Assembly: GCA_945861405.1 (NCBI GenBank)
Contig: CAMAUL010000035.1
Span: 1 to 32,870, forward strand
Source: Candidatus Methylobacter oryzae
Lineage (GTDB): Bacteria > Pseudomonadota > Gammaproteobacteria > Methylococcales > Methylomonadaceae
Direction of reading: 5' to 3'
Length of the DNA: 32,870 bases
The notes beneath the pieces were generated by a model. It saw only the letters and a program-made list of their open reading frames with translations. It had not been told where the DNA came from and did not search any database. This document shows, piece after piece, positions 23,995-32,549 of this stretch (position 1 is the stretch's first letter; each line of letters begins with the position of its first letter). The position numbers and the translations under genes are program-made.

Positions 23995-24984
23995 TTGAAC
24001 AGAAATAAAACTTCTGATCACAGCAGAAAATTCTGCGTTGCCCCGATGCTGGACTGGACTGACAGGCACTGCCGCTATTTCCACCGGCTGATTTCACAAC
24101 ACGCATTTTTGTATTCCGAGATGGTGACTACCGGCGCGTTGATTCACGGCGGCCACCACCGGTTTTTGCAATTTAATGCCGCTGAAAAACCTGTAGCCTT
24201 TCAATTAGGCGGCAGCAATCCTCGGGAACTGGCCATCTGCGCCAAGATGGTTGAAGATTACGGCTATGACGAGGTCAATTTGAATGTCGGCTGCCCCAGC
24301 GACCGGGTTCAGAATGGCCGTTTCGGCGCTTGTCTGATGGCGGAACCCGAGCTGGTCGCCGAGTGTGTTGCCGCCATGCGGCAGACGGTTTCAATCCCGG
24401 TCACGGTCAAGTCGAGAATCGGCATTGATGATCGCGATTCTTATGAAGAACTGGCGCATTTTGTATCGACGGTTGCCGATGCCGGTTGCGAAACCTTTAT
24501 TATCCATGCCAGAAAAGCTTGGCTGAGCGGTTTATCGCCTAAGCAAAACCGGGATATTCCGCCGTTGCGTTACGATGTGGTCTATCAAATAAAACAGGAC
24601 TTTCCCGGACTTGAAATCATCATGAACGGCGGCATCACGACTTTGGATCAGGCCGAAGCTGTATTGCAGCATGTCGATGGCGTCATGGTAGGCCGGGAGG
24701 CTTATCACAATCCTTATATGATGACCGATGTCGACCGGCGATTTTATGGCGAGTCCAAAGAGCCCCGGTCACGGGAAATGATAATGGATTTGTTAATCCC
24801 CTATATTCAGCAGCAGCTTGAGCTTAACGATGGCGTCCGCTTAAACAGCATATCCCGACATATTTTAGGCCTGTTTCATGGCGAGCCGGGTGCCAGGGGC
24901 TGGCGTCGGTATCTTAGTGAAAATGTCTGCAAACCCGGCGCGGGCATCAAGGTAATTTTAGGCGCTCTAACGCCCCGAATATAG
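23995..24984 (+). CDS. dusA: tRNA-dihydrouridine(20/20a) synthase DusA
   Basis: A 329-residue FMN/NADPH enzyme that reduces U20/U20a in the D-loop of tRNA. The N-terminus FCVAPMLDWTDRHCRYFHRL is diagnostic for DusA (VAPM-x-DWTDRH). Catalytic Cys100 lies in NLNVGCPSDRVQNGRFGACLM; VKSRIGIDD, IIHARKAWLSGLSPKQNR and IMNGGI follow as in the family, with the tRNA-binding helical domain after GVMVGREAYHNP. The start is TTG at 23995: no upstream ATG exists in frame, the next methionine is inside the active-site barrel, and the resulting length matches E. coli DusA closely. The ribosome site is poor. It is a monocistronic gene between pilE and folE. Confidence 0.94.
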   Translation: MNRNKTSDHSRKFCVAPMLDWTDRHCRYFHRLISQHAFLYSEMVTTGALIHGGHHRFLQFNAAEKPVAFQLGGSNPRELAICAKMVEDYGYDEVNLNVGCPSDRVQNGRFGACLMAEPELVAECVAAMRQTVSIPVTVKSRIGIDDRDSYEELAHFVSTVADAGCETFIIHARKAWLSGLSPKQNRDIPPLRYDVVYQIKQDFPGLEIIMNGGITTLDQAEAVLQHVDGVMVGREAYHNPYMMTDVDRRFYGESKEPRSREMIMDLLIPYIQQQLELNDGVRLNSISRHILGLFHGEPGARGWRRYLSENVCKPGAGIKVILGALTPRI

Positions 24985-25022
24985 GTAATTGGCGAAGCTT
25001 TAAAATTCACAACGCCATGCTG

Positions 25023-25028
25023 TATACT
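25023..25028 (+). promoter_or_regulatory. Candidate -10 box for folE
   Basis: TATACT lies 33 bases before the folE ATG. An AT-rich TTTAAA at 24999-25004 is spaced 18 bases upstream as a weak -35. The pair gives a plausible but unremarkable sigma-70 promoter. Confidence 0.4.
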
Positions 25029-25060
25029 GACCTGCTATTTTTATAACTGGGATTGAAATA

Positions 25061-25603
25061 ATGGAACAGCATTTTGCCAAGATTATCGAGGCAGTCGGTG
25101 AGGATTTAAATCGCGAAGGTCTGATCGATACGCCAAAACGCGCGGCCAAGGCTTTCAAATTTTTAAACAACGGCTACGAAAAAACCCTGGAAGAAGTGCT
25201 GAACGGCGCTATTTTTAACGCCGATACCGAAGATATGGTTATTGTGAAGGATATTGAACTGTATTCTTTATGCGAACACCATCTACTGCCGTTTATCGGC
25301 AAATGTCATGTGGGTTATTTGCCGCAAGGCAAGGTGATGGGCTTATCCAAAGTGGCTCGCGTAATCGATATGTACGCACGCCGCCTGCAAATCCAGGAAA
25401 AACTGACCAAACAAATAGCCGATGCGATTGAGCTTGCAACCGGTGCCCGAGGCGTGGCCGTGGTTATTGAAGCCAAGCACTTGTGCATGATGATGCGCGG
25501 CGTTGAAAAGCAAAACTCGGTGATGACGACTTCAGTGATGACCGGAGTTTTCCGCAAAGAGATCAGCACCCGCTCGGAATTTTTAAACCTGATCAACCGA
25601 TAG
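25061..25603 (+). CDS. folE: GTP cyclohydrolase I
   Basis: A 180-residue cytosolic enzyme making 7,8-dihydroneopterin triphosphate from GTP, the first step of folate (and any tetrahydropterin) synthesis. It is the Zn-dependent type IA form. Zinc ligands are visible as Cys and His in [19 protein letters not shown] and Cys in [14 protein letters not shown]. The substrate loop [22 protein letters not shown] is intact, and TPKRAAKAF gives the early family signature. The ATG at 25061 has a moderate GGGA site. hemH starts 33 bases downstream, so the two are probably co-transcribed. Confidence 0.95.
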   Translation: MEQHFAKIIEAVGEDLNREGLIDTPKRAAKAFKFLNNGYEKTLEEVLNGAIFNADTEDMVIVKDIELYSLCEHHLLPFIGKCHVGYLPQGKVMGLSKVARVIDMYARRLQIQEKLTKQIADAIELATGARGVAVVIEAKHLCMMMRGVEKQNSVMTTSVMTGVFRKEISTRSEFLNLINR

Positions 25604-25636
25604 GCCGAACCACTCGTGGTGAGCGGAGTCGAACCA
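25604..25636 (+). repeat. REP-like palindrome spanning the folE-hemH junction
   Basis: The gap contains ACCACTCGTGGT, a short palindrome, followed by GAGCGGAGTCGAACCA. It resembles the TCGTGGTGAGC...GTCGAACCA extragenic repeat found in many proteobacterial genomes (recalled, not searched). The GGAG of the repeat is also the best ribosome site for hemH, 9-12 bases before its ATG. Confidence 0.55.
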
Positions 25637-26605
25637 ATGGCAGCAAAAAAAACCGGCGTATTACTGGCAAACCTGGGCTCACCTACCGCGCCGACGACGT
25701 CAGCGGTCAGACGGTTTCTTAAGGAATTTCTTTGGGATCCGCGCGTCGTCAACCTGCCCCGGCCATTGTGGTGGGTAATACTGCATTTTTTTGTGCTGCC
25801 TTTTCGCCCCCGCAAATCGGCCTTAGCCTATCGCAATATCTGGCATGAAAAAGGTTCGCCGTTAATTTTCATGACCTTACAATTGACCGAACGGGTTGCC
25901 GATAAACTGAATGCCAAGGGTGTCACTACCCAGCATGTGATGCGCTACGGCGAACCCTCGATAGCGAAACAGCTAAAAGCCTTCAAAACGGCGGGCATTG
26001 ATAACTTGATCGTCCTGCCGTTGTATCCGCAATATTCCTCGACCACCACCGCATCCATCTATGATGACGTGGTTAAGGAGCTGAATCAGTGGAAACATCT
26101 GCCAAACATTCACTTTATCAGCGATTATCACCAGCACAGCCACTATATTGCGGCAGTTGCCGAATCCATCAAGCAGAGCTGGCGGGAACACGGCAAAAAC
26201 GAGCTGTTATTGATGTCATTTCACGGCTTACCCGAGCAGCTGACTAAATGGGGCGACCCTTATTTTCACCAGTGCCATAAAACCGCCGCCCTGATTGCTG
26301 AAAAGTTGGGCATCGATGAAAAACAATGGATGATTGTGTTCCAATCTCGTTTCGGCAAGGCGCAATGGCTGAAACCTTATTGCGTGGATACGTTAAAGGA
26401 GCTTCCGGGGCGGGGCATTAAAAAAGTAGACGTTGTCTGCCCGGGGTTTGCGGTGGATTGCCTGGAAACGTTGGAAGAAATAGCAATGGAGAACAAGGCT
26501 ATCTTCATGAAGTCCGGCGGAGAGGAATATCGTTATATAGCGGCGCTGAATGATTCGGAAATTCATGTTGATGCTATAGTTAGTCTTCTTGAACAGAAGC
26601 TGTAA
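25637..26605 (+). CDS. hemH: Ferrochelatase
   Basis: A 322-residue enzyme inserting Fe2+ into protoporphyrin IX, the last step of haem synthesis, at the inner-membrane face. The N-terminus GVLLANLGSPTAPT, HVMRYGEPSI and IVLPLYPQYSSTTTAS are typical. The active-site histidine is in LLMSFHGLPEQ. FQSRFGKAQWLKPYCVDTLKEL and the acidic VVCPGFAVDCLETLEEI complete the metal-binding side. The ATG at 25637 is preferred to a GTG seven codons earlier because the upstream residues come from repeat sequence. It lacks the C-terminal membrane helix found in some homologues. Confidence 0.95.
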   Translation: MAAKKTGVLLANLGSPTAPTTSAVRRFLKEFLWDPRVVNLPRPLWWVILHFFVLPFRPRKSALAYRNIWHEKGSPLIFMTLQLTERVADKLNAKGVTTQHVMRYGEPSIAKQLKAFKTAGIDNLIVLPLYPQYSSTTTASIYDDVVKELNQWKHLPNIHFISDYHQHSHYIAAVAESIKQSWREHGKNELLLMSFHGLPEQLTKWGDPYFHQCHKTAALIAEKLGIDEKQWMIVFQSRFGKAQWLKPYCVDTLKELPGRGIKKVDVVCPGFAVDCLETLEEIAMENKAIFMKSGGEEYRYIAALNDSEIHVDAIVSLLEQKL

Positions 26606-26616
26606 GGTATGTGTTT

Positions 26617-26784
26617 GGAGTGCAGGCTTTGCCTGCAAATCATACTATAGGGGATCTCTAATAATTCAATTTTGAAAGAATAGTGTTATTTAGTTTCAAT
26701 GACTTACATTCATAAATATCATGGAAAAAGCAATTATTAGAGGCCCCCTATACATTATCGAGGGGCAAGCAAAGCTTGCACTCC
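26617..26784. repeat. Palindromic repeat interrupted by a second, MITE-like element
   Basis: The outer arms, GGAGTGCAGGCTTTGCCTGC (from 26617) and GCAAGCAAAGCTTGCACTCC (26765-26784), match the 44-base unit at 6070-6113, where the arms are only 3 bases apart. Here they enclose a segment with its own 21-bp inverted ends: 26646-26666 and 26732-26752 match at 19 of 21 positions (TATAGGGG...CTCTAATAATT). This looks like a small non-autonomous element inserted in the loop of an older repeat. No coding sequence is present from 26606 to 26860. Confidence 0.75.
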
Positions 26785-26860
26785 CGCTATTTAGCACAAT
26801 GCTTAATTAGCTTGGGAACCAGCGGAAAGGCCGTAACTAGATTACAAATAGGCTAACCAG

Positions 26861-28465
26861 ATGAACCAAACACTATTACAAAGCTGGCAAAACAACGACT
26901 GGCCGACCATCAAATCCAGCAAACCTCTGGATACCGGCGACGGCGTTATCGACCAAAGAACCTTCAACACCATTGAAGTCGATGAGCTGTTCGATGCGGT
27001 CAATCACGCCTTGACGATTGCAGGACAGGCGGTGTTGTTTCGCTCTTTAGCCCAACCGCTGAATGAGCTGGTTCAGATCAAGGCAAAACAGCAAGCCGTT
27101 GAAGAGCTGCGCAATAACCCGGCTCTAAAAGCACAGCTTGAACGCATCGTGGAACAAGCCGTGCCCAACGAAAAAAACTTCTATTTACTGTTGTTCGGCG
27201 AATTTCTGGGAACATTCGGCACTGCCCGGGAAGACCATGAAATTGAAGGCTACGGATATCTGCAATATAAACGGGGCATCCGTTTTATGTTGGAGCTGGT
27301 CGATCAGATTCAATCCGTCGAAACTCCGCAAAGCGACTATCTGAAAAGCATATTCGACAAGATCAAAACCTTCTCAGAATCGCGGCCCTATTCGCTGATG
27401 CAAGGGCCGGTTTATATCACTGAAAATGCTATTCAATGTAAGGAACAACGGCAGGGGACGTTTTCGCCTGCGGTTATTTTCAAGCCCCGGCTGTTCAAAC
27501 CGCTACTGATCAGCCTGTTTTTCGGCACCGTCTGGACGCTGGCGCATTTTTTTCCAACCGACATGTTTCAGGTTTCAACCGAGGCCATCCCGACCGCAAC
27601 CATTTTCTTCGTACCTTTGTTGCTGGCTTACTACCCCATCGTCGGCGGCTTCGACCGGGACAGCTGCATTATCCCGTTAAGAAACGAGTTCAAAAAATCC
27701 CCTGCGGTAGCCGAAACTTTGGATGCGCTGGGCCAGCTCGATGAATTACTGTCGTTTATAAAATTTTCCGAAGCATTCGGCGGCAACAAAGTGTTGCCTG
27801 AGCTGCTTGAGCAAAAAGACCCGCCGCATCACCGGATCAACCTGCAAGATGCCAGAAACCCGGTTTTAGGCAAACAAAACCCGGATTATGTCGGCAACGA
27901 TTTTGCGCTGGATGACGACAAACTGGTGTTGGTCACCGGCCCCAACAGCGGCGGCAAAACGGCTTTTTGCAAAACCGTCACCCAAATCCAGCTGCTGGCG
28001 CAAATCGGCTGCTTTGTTCCGGCTAAATCGGCAACACTGACCGTCGCCGACCGGATCTTCTACCAAGCCCCCGAAATCAGCCATCTGGACGACGGCGAAG
28101 GCCGCTTCGGCACCGAACTGAAACAAACCAAAGACATTTTCCTGGCCGCAACTGCGAAAAGCCTGGTGGTGCTGGACGAGTTATCCGAAGGCACGACCTT
28201 CGAAGAAAAAATGGAATCGTCGTCGAATGTACTGAACGGCTTTTACCGCAAAGGCAACAGCACTATTTTAATCACCCACAACCATCAACTGGTCGATCAT
28301 TTCGTCGCCCAAGGCATCGGCTTGCCAAAACAGGTCGAGTTTGCCGACGACGCGCCGACCTACAAACTGGTTCCCGGCATTTCCAGGGTCAGCCATGCCG
28401 ACCGGGTGGCGAAAAAAATCGGTTTTTCCAAACAAGACATCGACAACTATCTGGCAGATTCATAA
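26861..28465 (+). CDS. MutS-family ATPase with two predicted membrane helices
   Basis: 534 residues. The C-terminal third is a MutS-type ATPase: Walker A GPNSGGKT (360-367), a [21 protein letters not shown] stretch corresponding to the MutS signature region (about 411-431), Walker [13 protein letters not shown] with Asp439/Glu440, and the H-loop ITHNH (471-475). The N-terminal ~200 residues resemble a MutS core/lever helical domain ([20 protein letters not shown]). No mismatch-binding domain I (FxE) is present. Two hydrophobic segments (about 213-231 and 245-263) occupy the place of the clamp. The protein is shorter than MutS (about 850) and unlike MutS2, which has an Smr domain. The stop overlaps the purT ATG. 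The function is unknown; membrane anchoring is inferred from hydropathy. Confidence 0.82.
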   Translation: MNQTLLQSWQNNDWPTIKSSKPLDTGDGVIDQRTFNTIEVDELFDAVNHALTIAGQAVLFRSLAQPLNELVQIKAKQQAVEELRNNPALKAQLERIVEQAVPNEKNFYLLLFGEFLGTFGTAREDHEIEGYGYLQYKRGIRFMLELVDQIQSVETPQSDYLKSIFDKIKTFSESRPYSLMQGPVYITENAIQCKEQRQGTFSPAVIFKPRLFKPLLISLFFGTVWTLAHFFPTDMFQVSTEAIPTATIFFVPLLLAYYPIVGGFDRDSCIIPLRNEFKKSPAVAETLDALGQLDELLSFIKFSEAFGGNKVLPELLEQKDPPHHRINLQDARNPVLGKQNPDYVGNDFALDDDKLVLVTGPNSGGKTAFCKTVTQIQLLAQIGCFVPAKSATLTVADRIFYQAPEISHLDDGEGRFGTELKQTKDIFLAATAKSLVVLDELSEGTTFEEKMESSSNVLNGFYRKGNSTILITHNHQLVDHFVAQGIGLPKQVEFADDAPTYKLVPGISRVSHADRVAKKIGFSKQDIDNYLADS

Positions 28466-29667
28466 TGAAAATAGGCACCGCATTATCAAACAGCGCAACC
28501 AAAGCCCTGCTGCTCGGCAGCGGCGAGCTGGGCAAGGAACTGGCTATCGCCCTGCAACGCTACGGCGTGGAAGTGATTGCCGTAGACCGCTATCCGAACG
28601 CACCGGCGCAACATGTCGCGCATCGCAGCCATGTGATCGATATGACCGACACGGCCGCAGTCAAAAAACTGATTGCGCTGGAACAGCCGGATTTCATCAT
28701 CCCGGAAATTGAAGCGATTGCGACCCAGGCACTGATCGACATTGAAGCGGAAGGCCAATGTACCGTGGTGCCTAACGCCAGAGCAATCCAACTGACCATG
28801 AACCGGGAAGGCATCAGATCCCTGGCCGCCGAGCAGCTTAAAATACCCACCTCGGACTACGCATTTGCAGAAAATTTTGAGCAATTGCAGGCGGCGGTTG
28901 ACGGTGGCATCGGTTATCCGTGCTTTATCAAGCCGACTATGTCATCATCCGGCAAAGGCCAGTCGATGGTTAAAAGCGCCGATCAGCTTAAGGCAGCCTG
29001 GGATTACGCCAAATCCAGCGGCCGGGTGGATACCGGCAAGGTCATTGTTGAAGCAAAAATAGACTTCGATTTTGAAATCACCCTACTGACAGTACGCGCC
29101 AAAAATGAGCGAGGCGAAATCGAGACTCACTTTTGCGCCCCCATCGGCCACAGACAGGAAAACGGCGATTACCGCGAGAGCTGGCAACCGCAAGCCATGA
29201 GTGCCGCCGCGATTAAAGCCTCGCAGGACATTGCGTTTAAAATTACCAACGAAATCGCCGGACTCGGATTGTTTGGCGTTGAACTATTCATCAAGGGCGA
29301 CAACGTCTGGTTTAGCGAAGTCAGTCCCAGGCCGCATGATACCGGCATGGTGACCCTGGTCACACAGAAACAAAACGAATTTGAATTACACGCCAGAGCC
29401 ATCTTGGGCTTGCCCGTCGATACCGGCATGCACAGCACAGGAGCCAGCGCCGTTATCCTAGGCGGCCTGAATGCACAAGGCGTGATTTACGAGGGGCTGG
29501 ACAAGGCGCTTGCCGTGCCGACCAGCGAAGTCAGATTATTTGGCAAGCCTGAAGCATTTACCAACAGGCGCATGGGTGTTGCGTTAGCTACCGCTGAAAC
29601 TGTCGATGAAGCCAGAAACAGAGCGGTCAAAGCCGCAACGATGATCGTTATTAAACCTGACCGATAG
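28465..29667 (+). CDS. purT: Formate-dependent phosphoribosylglycinamide formyltransferase PurT
   Basis: A 400-residue ATP-grasp enzyme that makes formyl-GAR from GAR, formate and ATP in purine synthesis (E. coli 392). The N-terminal domain starts [23 protein letters not shown]-grasp landmarks are [53 protein letters not shown] and [12 protein letters not shown]. The start ATG overlaps the stop of the MutS-like gene (TAATG), implying coupling. A formate-using enzyme would suit a C1-metabolising host. The 3' end is 11 bases before the transglycosylase start. Confidence 0.95.
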   Translation: MKIGTALSNSATKALLLGSGELGKELAIALQRYGVEVIAVDRYPNAPAQHVAHRSHVIDMTDTAAVKKLIALEQPDFIIPEIEAIATQALIDIEAEGQCTVVPNARAIQLTMNREGIRSLAAEQLKIPTSDYAFAENFEQLQAAVDGGIGYPCFIKPTMSSSGKGQSMVKSADQLKAAWDYAKSSGRVDTGKVIVEAKIDFDFEITLLTVRAKNERGEIETHFCAPIGHRQENGDYRESWQPQAMSAAAIKASQDIAFKITNEIAGLGLFGVELFIKGDNVWFSEVSPRPHDTGMVTLVTQKQNEFELHARAILGLPVDTGMHSTGASAVILGGLNAQGVIYEGLDKALAVPTSEVRLFGKPEAFTNRRMGVALATAETVDEARNRAVKAATMIVIKPDR

Positions 29668-29678
29668 GTGACAATATG

Positions 29679-30251
29679 ATGAGAATTGCCGTTTTATTAA
29701 CCACATTACTCATCTCAATTGAGGTGCAGGCCGACATCTATAAATTTATCTCGAATGACGGCCGCATCTACTACACTGACAAACCTAAAAACAGCCTGTA
29801 CAAACGCATCATCCGAACAAGGCCGATAAATTATTCCGCCGCCCTGCCCTATATGGGTACCAACAAAAAGAAGTTCGCCGATCTTATTGCCGAAGCGGCC
29901 AACCGGCATCAGGTTGATGCTAGACTGCTACATGCCGTTATTCAGGCAGAATCCGCTTACGATGCCAACGCAATCTCCTCAGCCGGAGCCGTCGGTTTAA
30001 TGCAGCTAATGCCTGATACCGCAAGACGCTACGGCGTTGTTAACCGGAACGACCCTGTCCAGAATATCGACGGAGGAACCCATTATTTGAAAGATTTGCT
30101 CAGGATGTTCGATTCAAACCTAAATCTAGTCGTTGCCGCCTACAACGCCGGTGAAAACGCGGTGATCCGGTACAACCACACCATCCCGCCGTATCCCGAG
30201 ACCCAGAATTACGTCAAAACAGTGATGTCTTTGTATTACAGGCGGTCTTGA
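29679..30251 (+). CDS. Secreted lytic transglycosylase (DUF4124 + SLT domain)
   Basis: 190 residues. The signal peptide MRIAVLLTTLLISIEVQA is cleaved before DIYKF. Residues about 19-45 (DIYKFISNDGRIYYTDKP) form a DUF4124-type strand module common before SLT domains. The SLT fold follows, with catalytic Glu91 in HAVIQAESAYDANAISSAGA, then GLMQLMPDTARRYGV, NIDGGTHYLKDLL and VAAYNAGENAV, as in Slt70/MltC-like goose-type lysozymes. It cleaves peptidoglycan glycan strands with 1,6-anhydro formation. The second of two adjacent ATGs (29676, 29679) is better placed behind AGGTGA at 29666-29671. It is probably in an operon with purT. Confidence 0.88.
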   Translation: MRIAVLLTTLLISIEVQADIYKFISNDGRIYYTDKPKNSLYKRIIRTRPINYSAALPYMGTNKKKFADLIAEAANRHQVDARLLHAVIQAESAYDANAISSAGAVGLMQLMPDTARRYGVVNRNDPVQNIDGGTHYLKDLLRMFDSNLNLVVAAYNAGENAVIRYNHTIPPYPETQNYVKTVMSLYYRRS

Positions 30252-30316
30252 GATGATGGGCTGTATGTCTTGTTAGAGGCAAACGTTGCGTTACTTAAAA
30301 ATCGAAAGGGGTTGTT

Positions 30317-30790
30317 ATGAAACATCAATTTTATGTTGTGCTGACCTTAATGCTGTTATCAAGGGTTGCGTGGGGTGACGAATACCAGGGTTATGGCGTT
30401 TACGGTAACCCTTCGGTCACCAACCCATACACACAGCGGCTTTATAATAGCCAAGGATATTACAGTGGCCCCATTACCATTAATCCGCCGACTACGACCA
30501 CTGCATCGACACCAAATACCGTGTCGACTCCGAATGTTGTCGGTAATCCATACACCCCATACAACTCACCGAATCCCTATACAACCAACAACCCCTACTC
30601 TGCCGACTCGATCAACACTCCGTATAATGACATACCGGATAGCATAAGCAATCAGTATGGAACTAATGGCAATCCTTACAATCCAAACAACATAGCGTAT
30701 CCGTATGAAAGCTACGCCACGCCTTACGCTCCAAACACAGTCAACAACCCGCCGTATGACCCCAATAATCCATATACCCCCGATCCGTAA
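30317..30790 (+). CDS. Secreted Asn/Pro/Tyr-rich low-complexity protein, C-terminus apparently frameshifted
   Basis: 157 residues as read. A signal peptide (MKHQFYVVLTLMLLSRVAWG) precedes low-complexity sequence with loosely repeated NPYTxN/NPYxPN units (VGNPYTPYNSPNPYTTNNPY; NPYNPNNIAYPYESYATPYA). The family is not recognised; proline/tyrosine repeats suggest an extended extracellular or periplasmic protein. The stop is at 30788-30790, but the +1 frame from 30789 continues with NAPYDPSSVTTPDT and PYDLYGTLYDSNLY to a stop at 30882-30884, keeping the same style. A C5 run at 30777-30781 is a likely slippage or sequencing-error site. GAAAGGGG upstream provides a ribosome site. Confidence 0.7.
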   Translation: MKHQFYVVLTLMLLSRVAWGDEYQGYGVYGNPSVTNPYTQRLYNSQGYYSGPITINPPTTTTASTPNTVSTPNVVGNPYTPYNSPNPYTTNNPYSADSINTPYNDIPDSISNQYGTNGNPYNPNNIAYPYESYATPYAPNTVNNPPYDPNNPYTPDP

Positions 30791-30956
30791 CGCTCCTTAC
30801 GATCCAAGCTCGGTCACAACCCCAGATACTGTCCACATCCCGTATGATCTCTACGGCACCCTTTACGATTCAAACCTATATTGAGAGGCCAGATTAACCA
30901 TTATGAGCAATCGCACCTGCTGGGTTACGGTGCCAAAAAACAACACCTTACCAACC

Positions 30957-31889
30957 TTACTTAGCCCGGCTGACCACATAAACGCCGATTAACACCAAAG
31001 CAGTCCCGGCCAGTTGCGCCGGGGTCAAGGTTTCGCCTAACAACAAAAAGGCCAACGCCAAGGTACCTATCGGCCCCGTGGAACTGATAATGGACGCCGA
31101 ACCCGCGCCGATGCGCCTGATCCCGGCATTCATAAAAAAGGCCGGAAGCACGGTGGAAAAAACCGCCATGATCAGCGCCAGCCAATAAACATTGGTCGGC
31201 AAATCCAGCAGCTTAACCCCATGCTGAATCACGAAATGCAGGCCGGTCGCAAGACAAGCTACCGTCATCGAATAGGCGGTAAAGCGCGTCGAGCCTATCC
31301 GCTTAACCATCATGCCGCTGCCCATTAAGAAAAAAGCAAACGCGATGGCGCTAGCCAAAACCAATGCCGAACCTAACAACAGCCCCGACGACGCCATTGC
31401 CGCCATGTTATCGACAAATACCAAAATCATCCCAGCATAGCTTAAAACCAACGCAACAGCTTGGTGACGATTGATGGCACGGCGTTGCAGCGCCGCCGTG
31501 AACAAAACGACAAAGGTCGGATAGAGAAATATAATCAAGCGCTCAAGACCTGCCGAGATGTATTGCAACCCCGCAAAATCAAGAAAGCTGGCAATGTAAT
31601 AACCCAACAGGCCTAAGCCGAAAATCATCAGCCAGTCGTGTCTGTTTAACCGCTGCGCATCATCTGTTGTCGAATCGTTGGCCGACCATAACGCAACCAC
31701 CAGAAAAAATGGCAAGGAAATCGCCATGCGCAGCACCATCAAGGTGATCGCATCCAGTTGGTTGCTGTAACTGTAAGCTAATTTGACCAGCACAGCTTTA
31801 GCCGAAAAGCCGAACGCGCCGAGTAAAACAAACAGATACCCGAAAATAGCCTGACGGTTGTTTTGCGGTATAGATTCGGGTTGATGCAC
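30957..31889 (-). CDS. EamA-family (DMT superfamily) transporter
   Basis: 310 residues with ten hydrophobic helices forming two EamA repeats: the first about 14-150 (AIFGYLFVLLGAFGFSAKAV, through GLLGYYIASFLDFAGLQYISAGLERLIIFLYPTFVVLFTA), the second about 165-305 (ALVLASAIAFAFFLMGSGMM, through ISSTGPIGTLALAFLLLGETLTPAQLAGTALVLIGVYVV). These proteins export or exchange small metabolites such as amino acids or nucleotides; the substrate is unknown. The start is GTG at 31889 behind a strong AAGGAGA seven bases upstream. It is monocistronic, with its promoter probably in 31890-32161, which otherwise holds only a small hairpin (31941-31970) and no gene. Confidence 0.88.
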   Translation of the reverse strand: MHQPESIPQNNRQAIFGYLFVLLGAFGFSAKAVLVKLAYSYSNQLDAITLMVLRMAISLPFFLVVALWSANDSTTDDAQRLNRHDWLMIFGLGLLGYYIASFLDFAGLQYISAGLERLIIFLYPTFVVLFTAALQRRAINRHQAVALVLSYAGMILVFVDNMAAMASSGLLLGSALVLASAIAFAFFLMGSGMMVKRIGSTRFTAYSMTVACLATGLHFVIQHGVKLLDLPTNVYWLALIMAVFSTVLPAFFMNAGIRRIGAGSASIISSTGPIGTLALAFLLLGETLTPAQLAGTALVLIGVYVVSRAK

Positions 31890-32161
31890 AAACTTCTCCT
31901 TAAAATGGAAAAACTGCGAATCTTGCCGGAGAGACTACCAAAGCAACGGGGACAAGACCCGCAGTTGCTTAGCTAAAATGGACTTAATGAACCAATAAAA
32001 CAGCACTGCGGTGAAAGCTAATAATCTTTCGCAGCCATCGTGTGTTGAGTTTTAGGAATAAGGTCATAGGGTTCATGGTTTGTATTCTATGAATACGGTT
32101 ATACGTTGTCAATTTACGTTGCATGATAAAATCAAGTTCAACCAACAACGGGTTCAAACTC

Positions 32162-32332
32162 ATGAATCACATTGCCATAAAAATGCTGATGGGAGATAAA
32201 GGCAAATATCTCGGTATTGTCATGGGGCTAACCTTTGCCTCGTTGATCATGACCCAGCAACCGGCGATTTTTTTAGGATTGATGTCCCGCTCTTACAGCT
32301 TCATATCGGATGTCGGTTTGCCCGAACGCTGA
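32162..32332 (+). pseudogene. ABC transporter permease (DevC/FtsX type), N-terminal remnant
   Basis: The frame encodes MNHIAIKMLMGDKGKYLGIV, then a hydrophobic helix and MTQQPAIFLGLMSRSYSFISDVGLPER before a stop. The first part is the typical N-terminus of DevC/MacB-like permeases (about 385 residues), including the ATPase-contact KMLMGDKGKYLG segment and TM1. Only about 55 residues remain. The sequence runs straight into the ATPase fragment, so most of the permease and the start of the ATPase have been lost by one deletion. Confidence 0.8.
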
Positions 32333-32549
32333 TCCATAGCCCGCGACTGATTGTTTGCGACGAACCCACCATCATGAAACAGGGCATAATGTGATGACCT
32401 TGCTCAAGGACGTAGCTTTGCACAAAGACCGGGTACTGGTTATCGTCACTCATGATGCGTGGATTTTCGACTTCGCCGACCGCATTGCCGAAATGGATGA
32501 CGGGCATATTGTTGAGGTCAAAGAGGCAAGGCTAAAAGCTAAAGGCTAA
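32326..32549 (+). pseudogene. ABC transporter ATPase (DevA/LolD type), C-terminal remnant with frameshift
   Basis: From about 32326 one frame reads LIHSPRLIVCDEPT, the Walker B region of an ABC ATPase. The next frame then continues HETGHNVMTLLKDVALHKDR and VLVIVTHDAWIFDFADRIAEMDDGHIVEV, i.e. the H-loop and C-terminus. The expected SALD of the D-loop is missing, and a deletion of about 10 bases after DEPT explains the frame change near 32373. Walker A and the signature motif are absent. The gene is dead. Its order, permease then ATPase, matches devBCA-type exporters. Confidence 0.82.

Noticed and set aside
31941-31970. Hairpin AAGCAAC...GTTGCTT upstream of the EamA gene
   Set aside because: Small and in a 5' region without other signals; could be chance, so not called as terminator or regulator.
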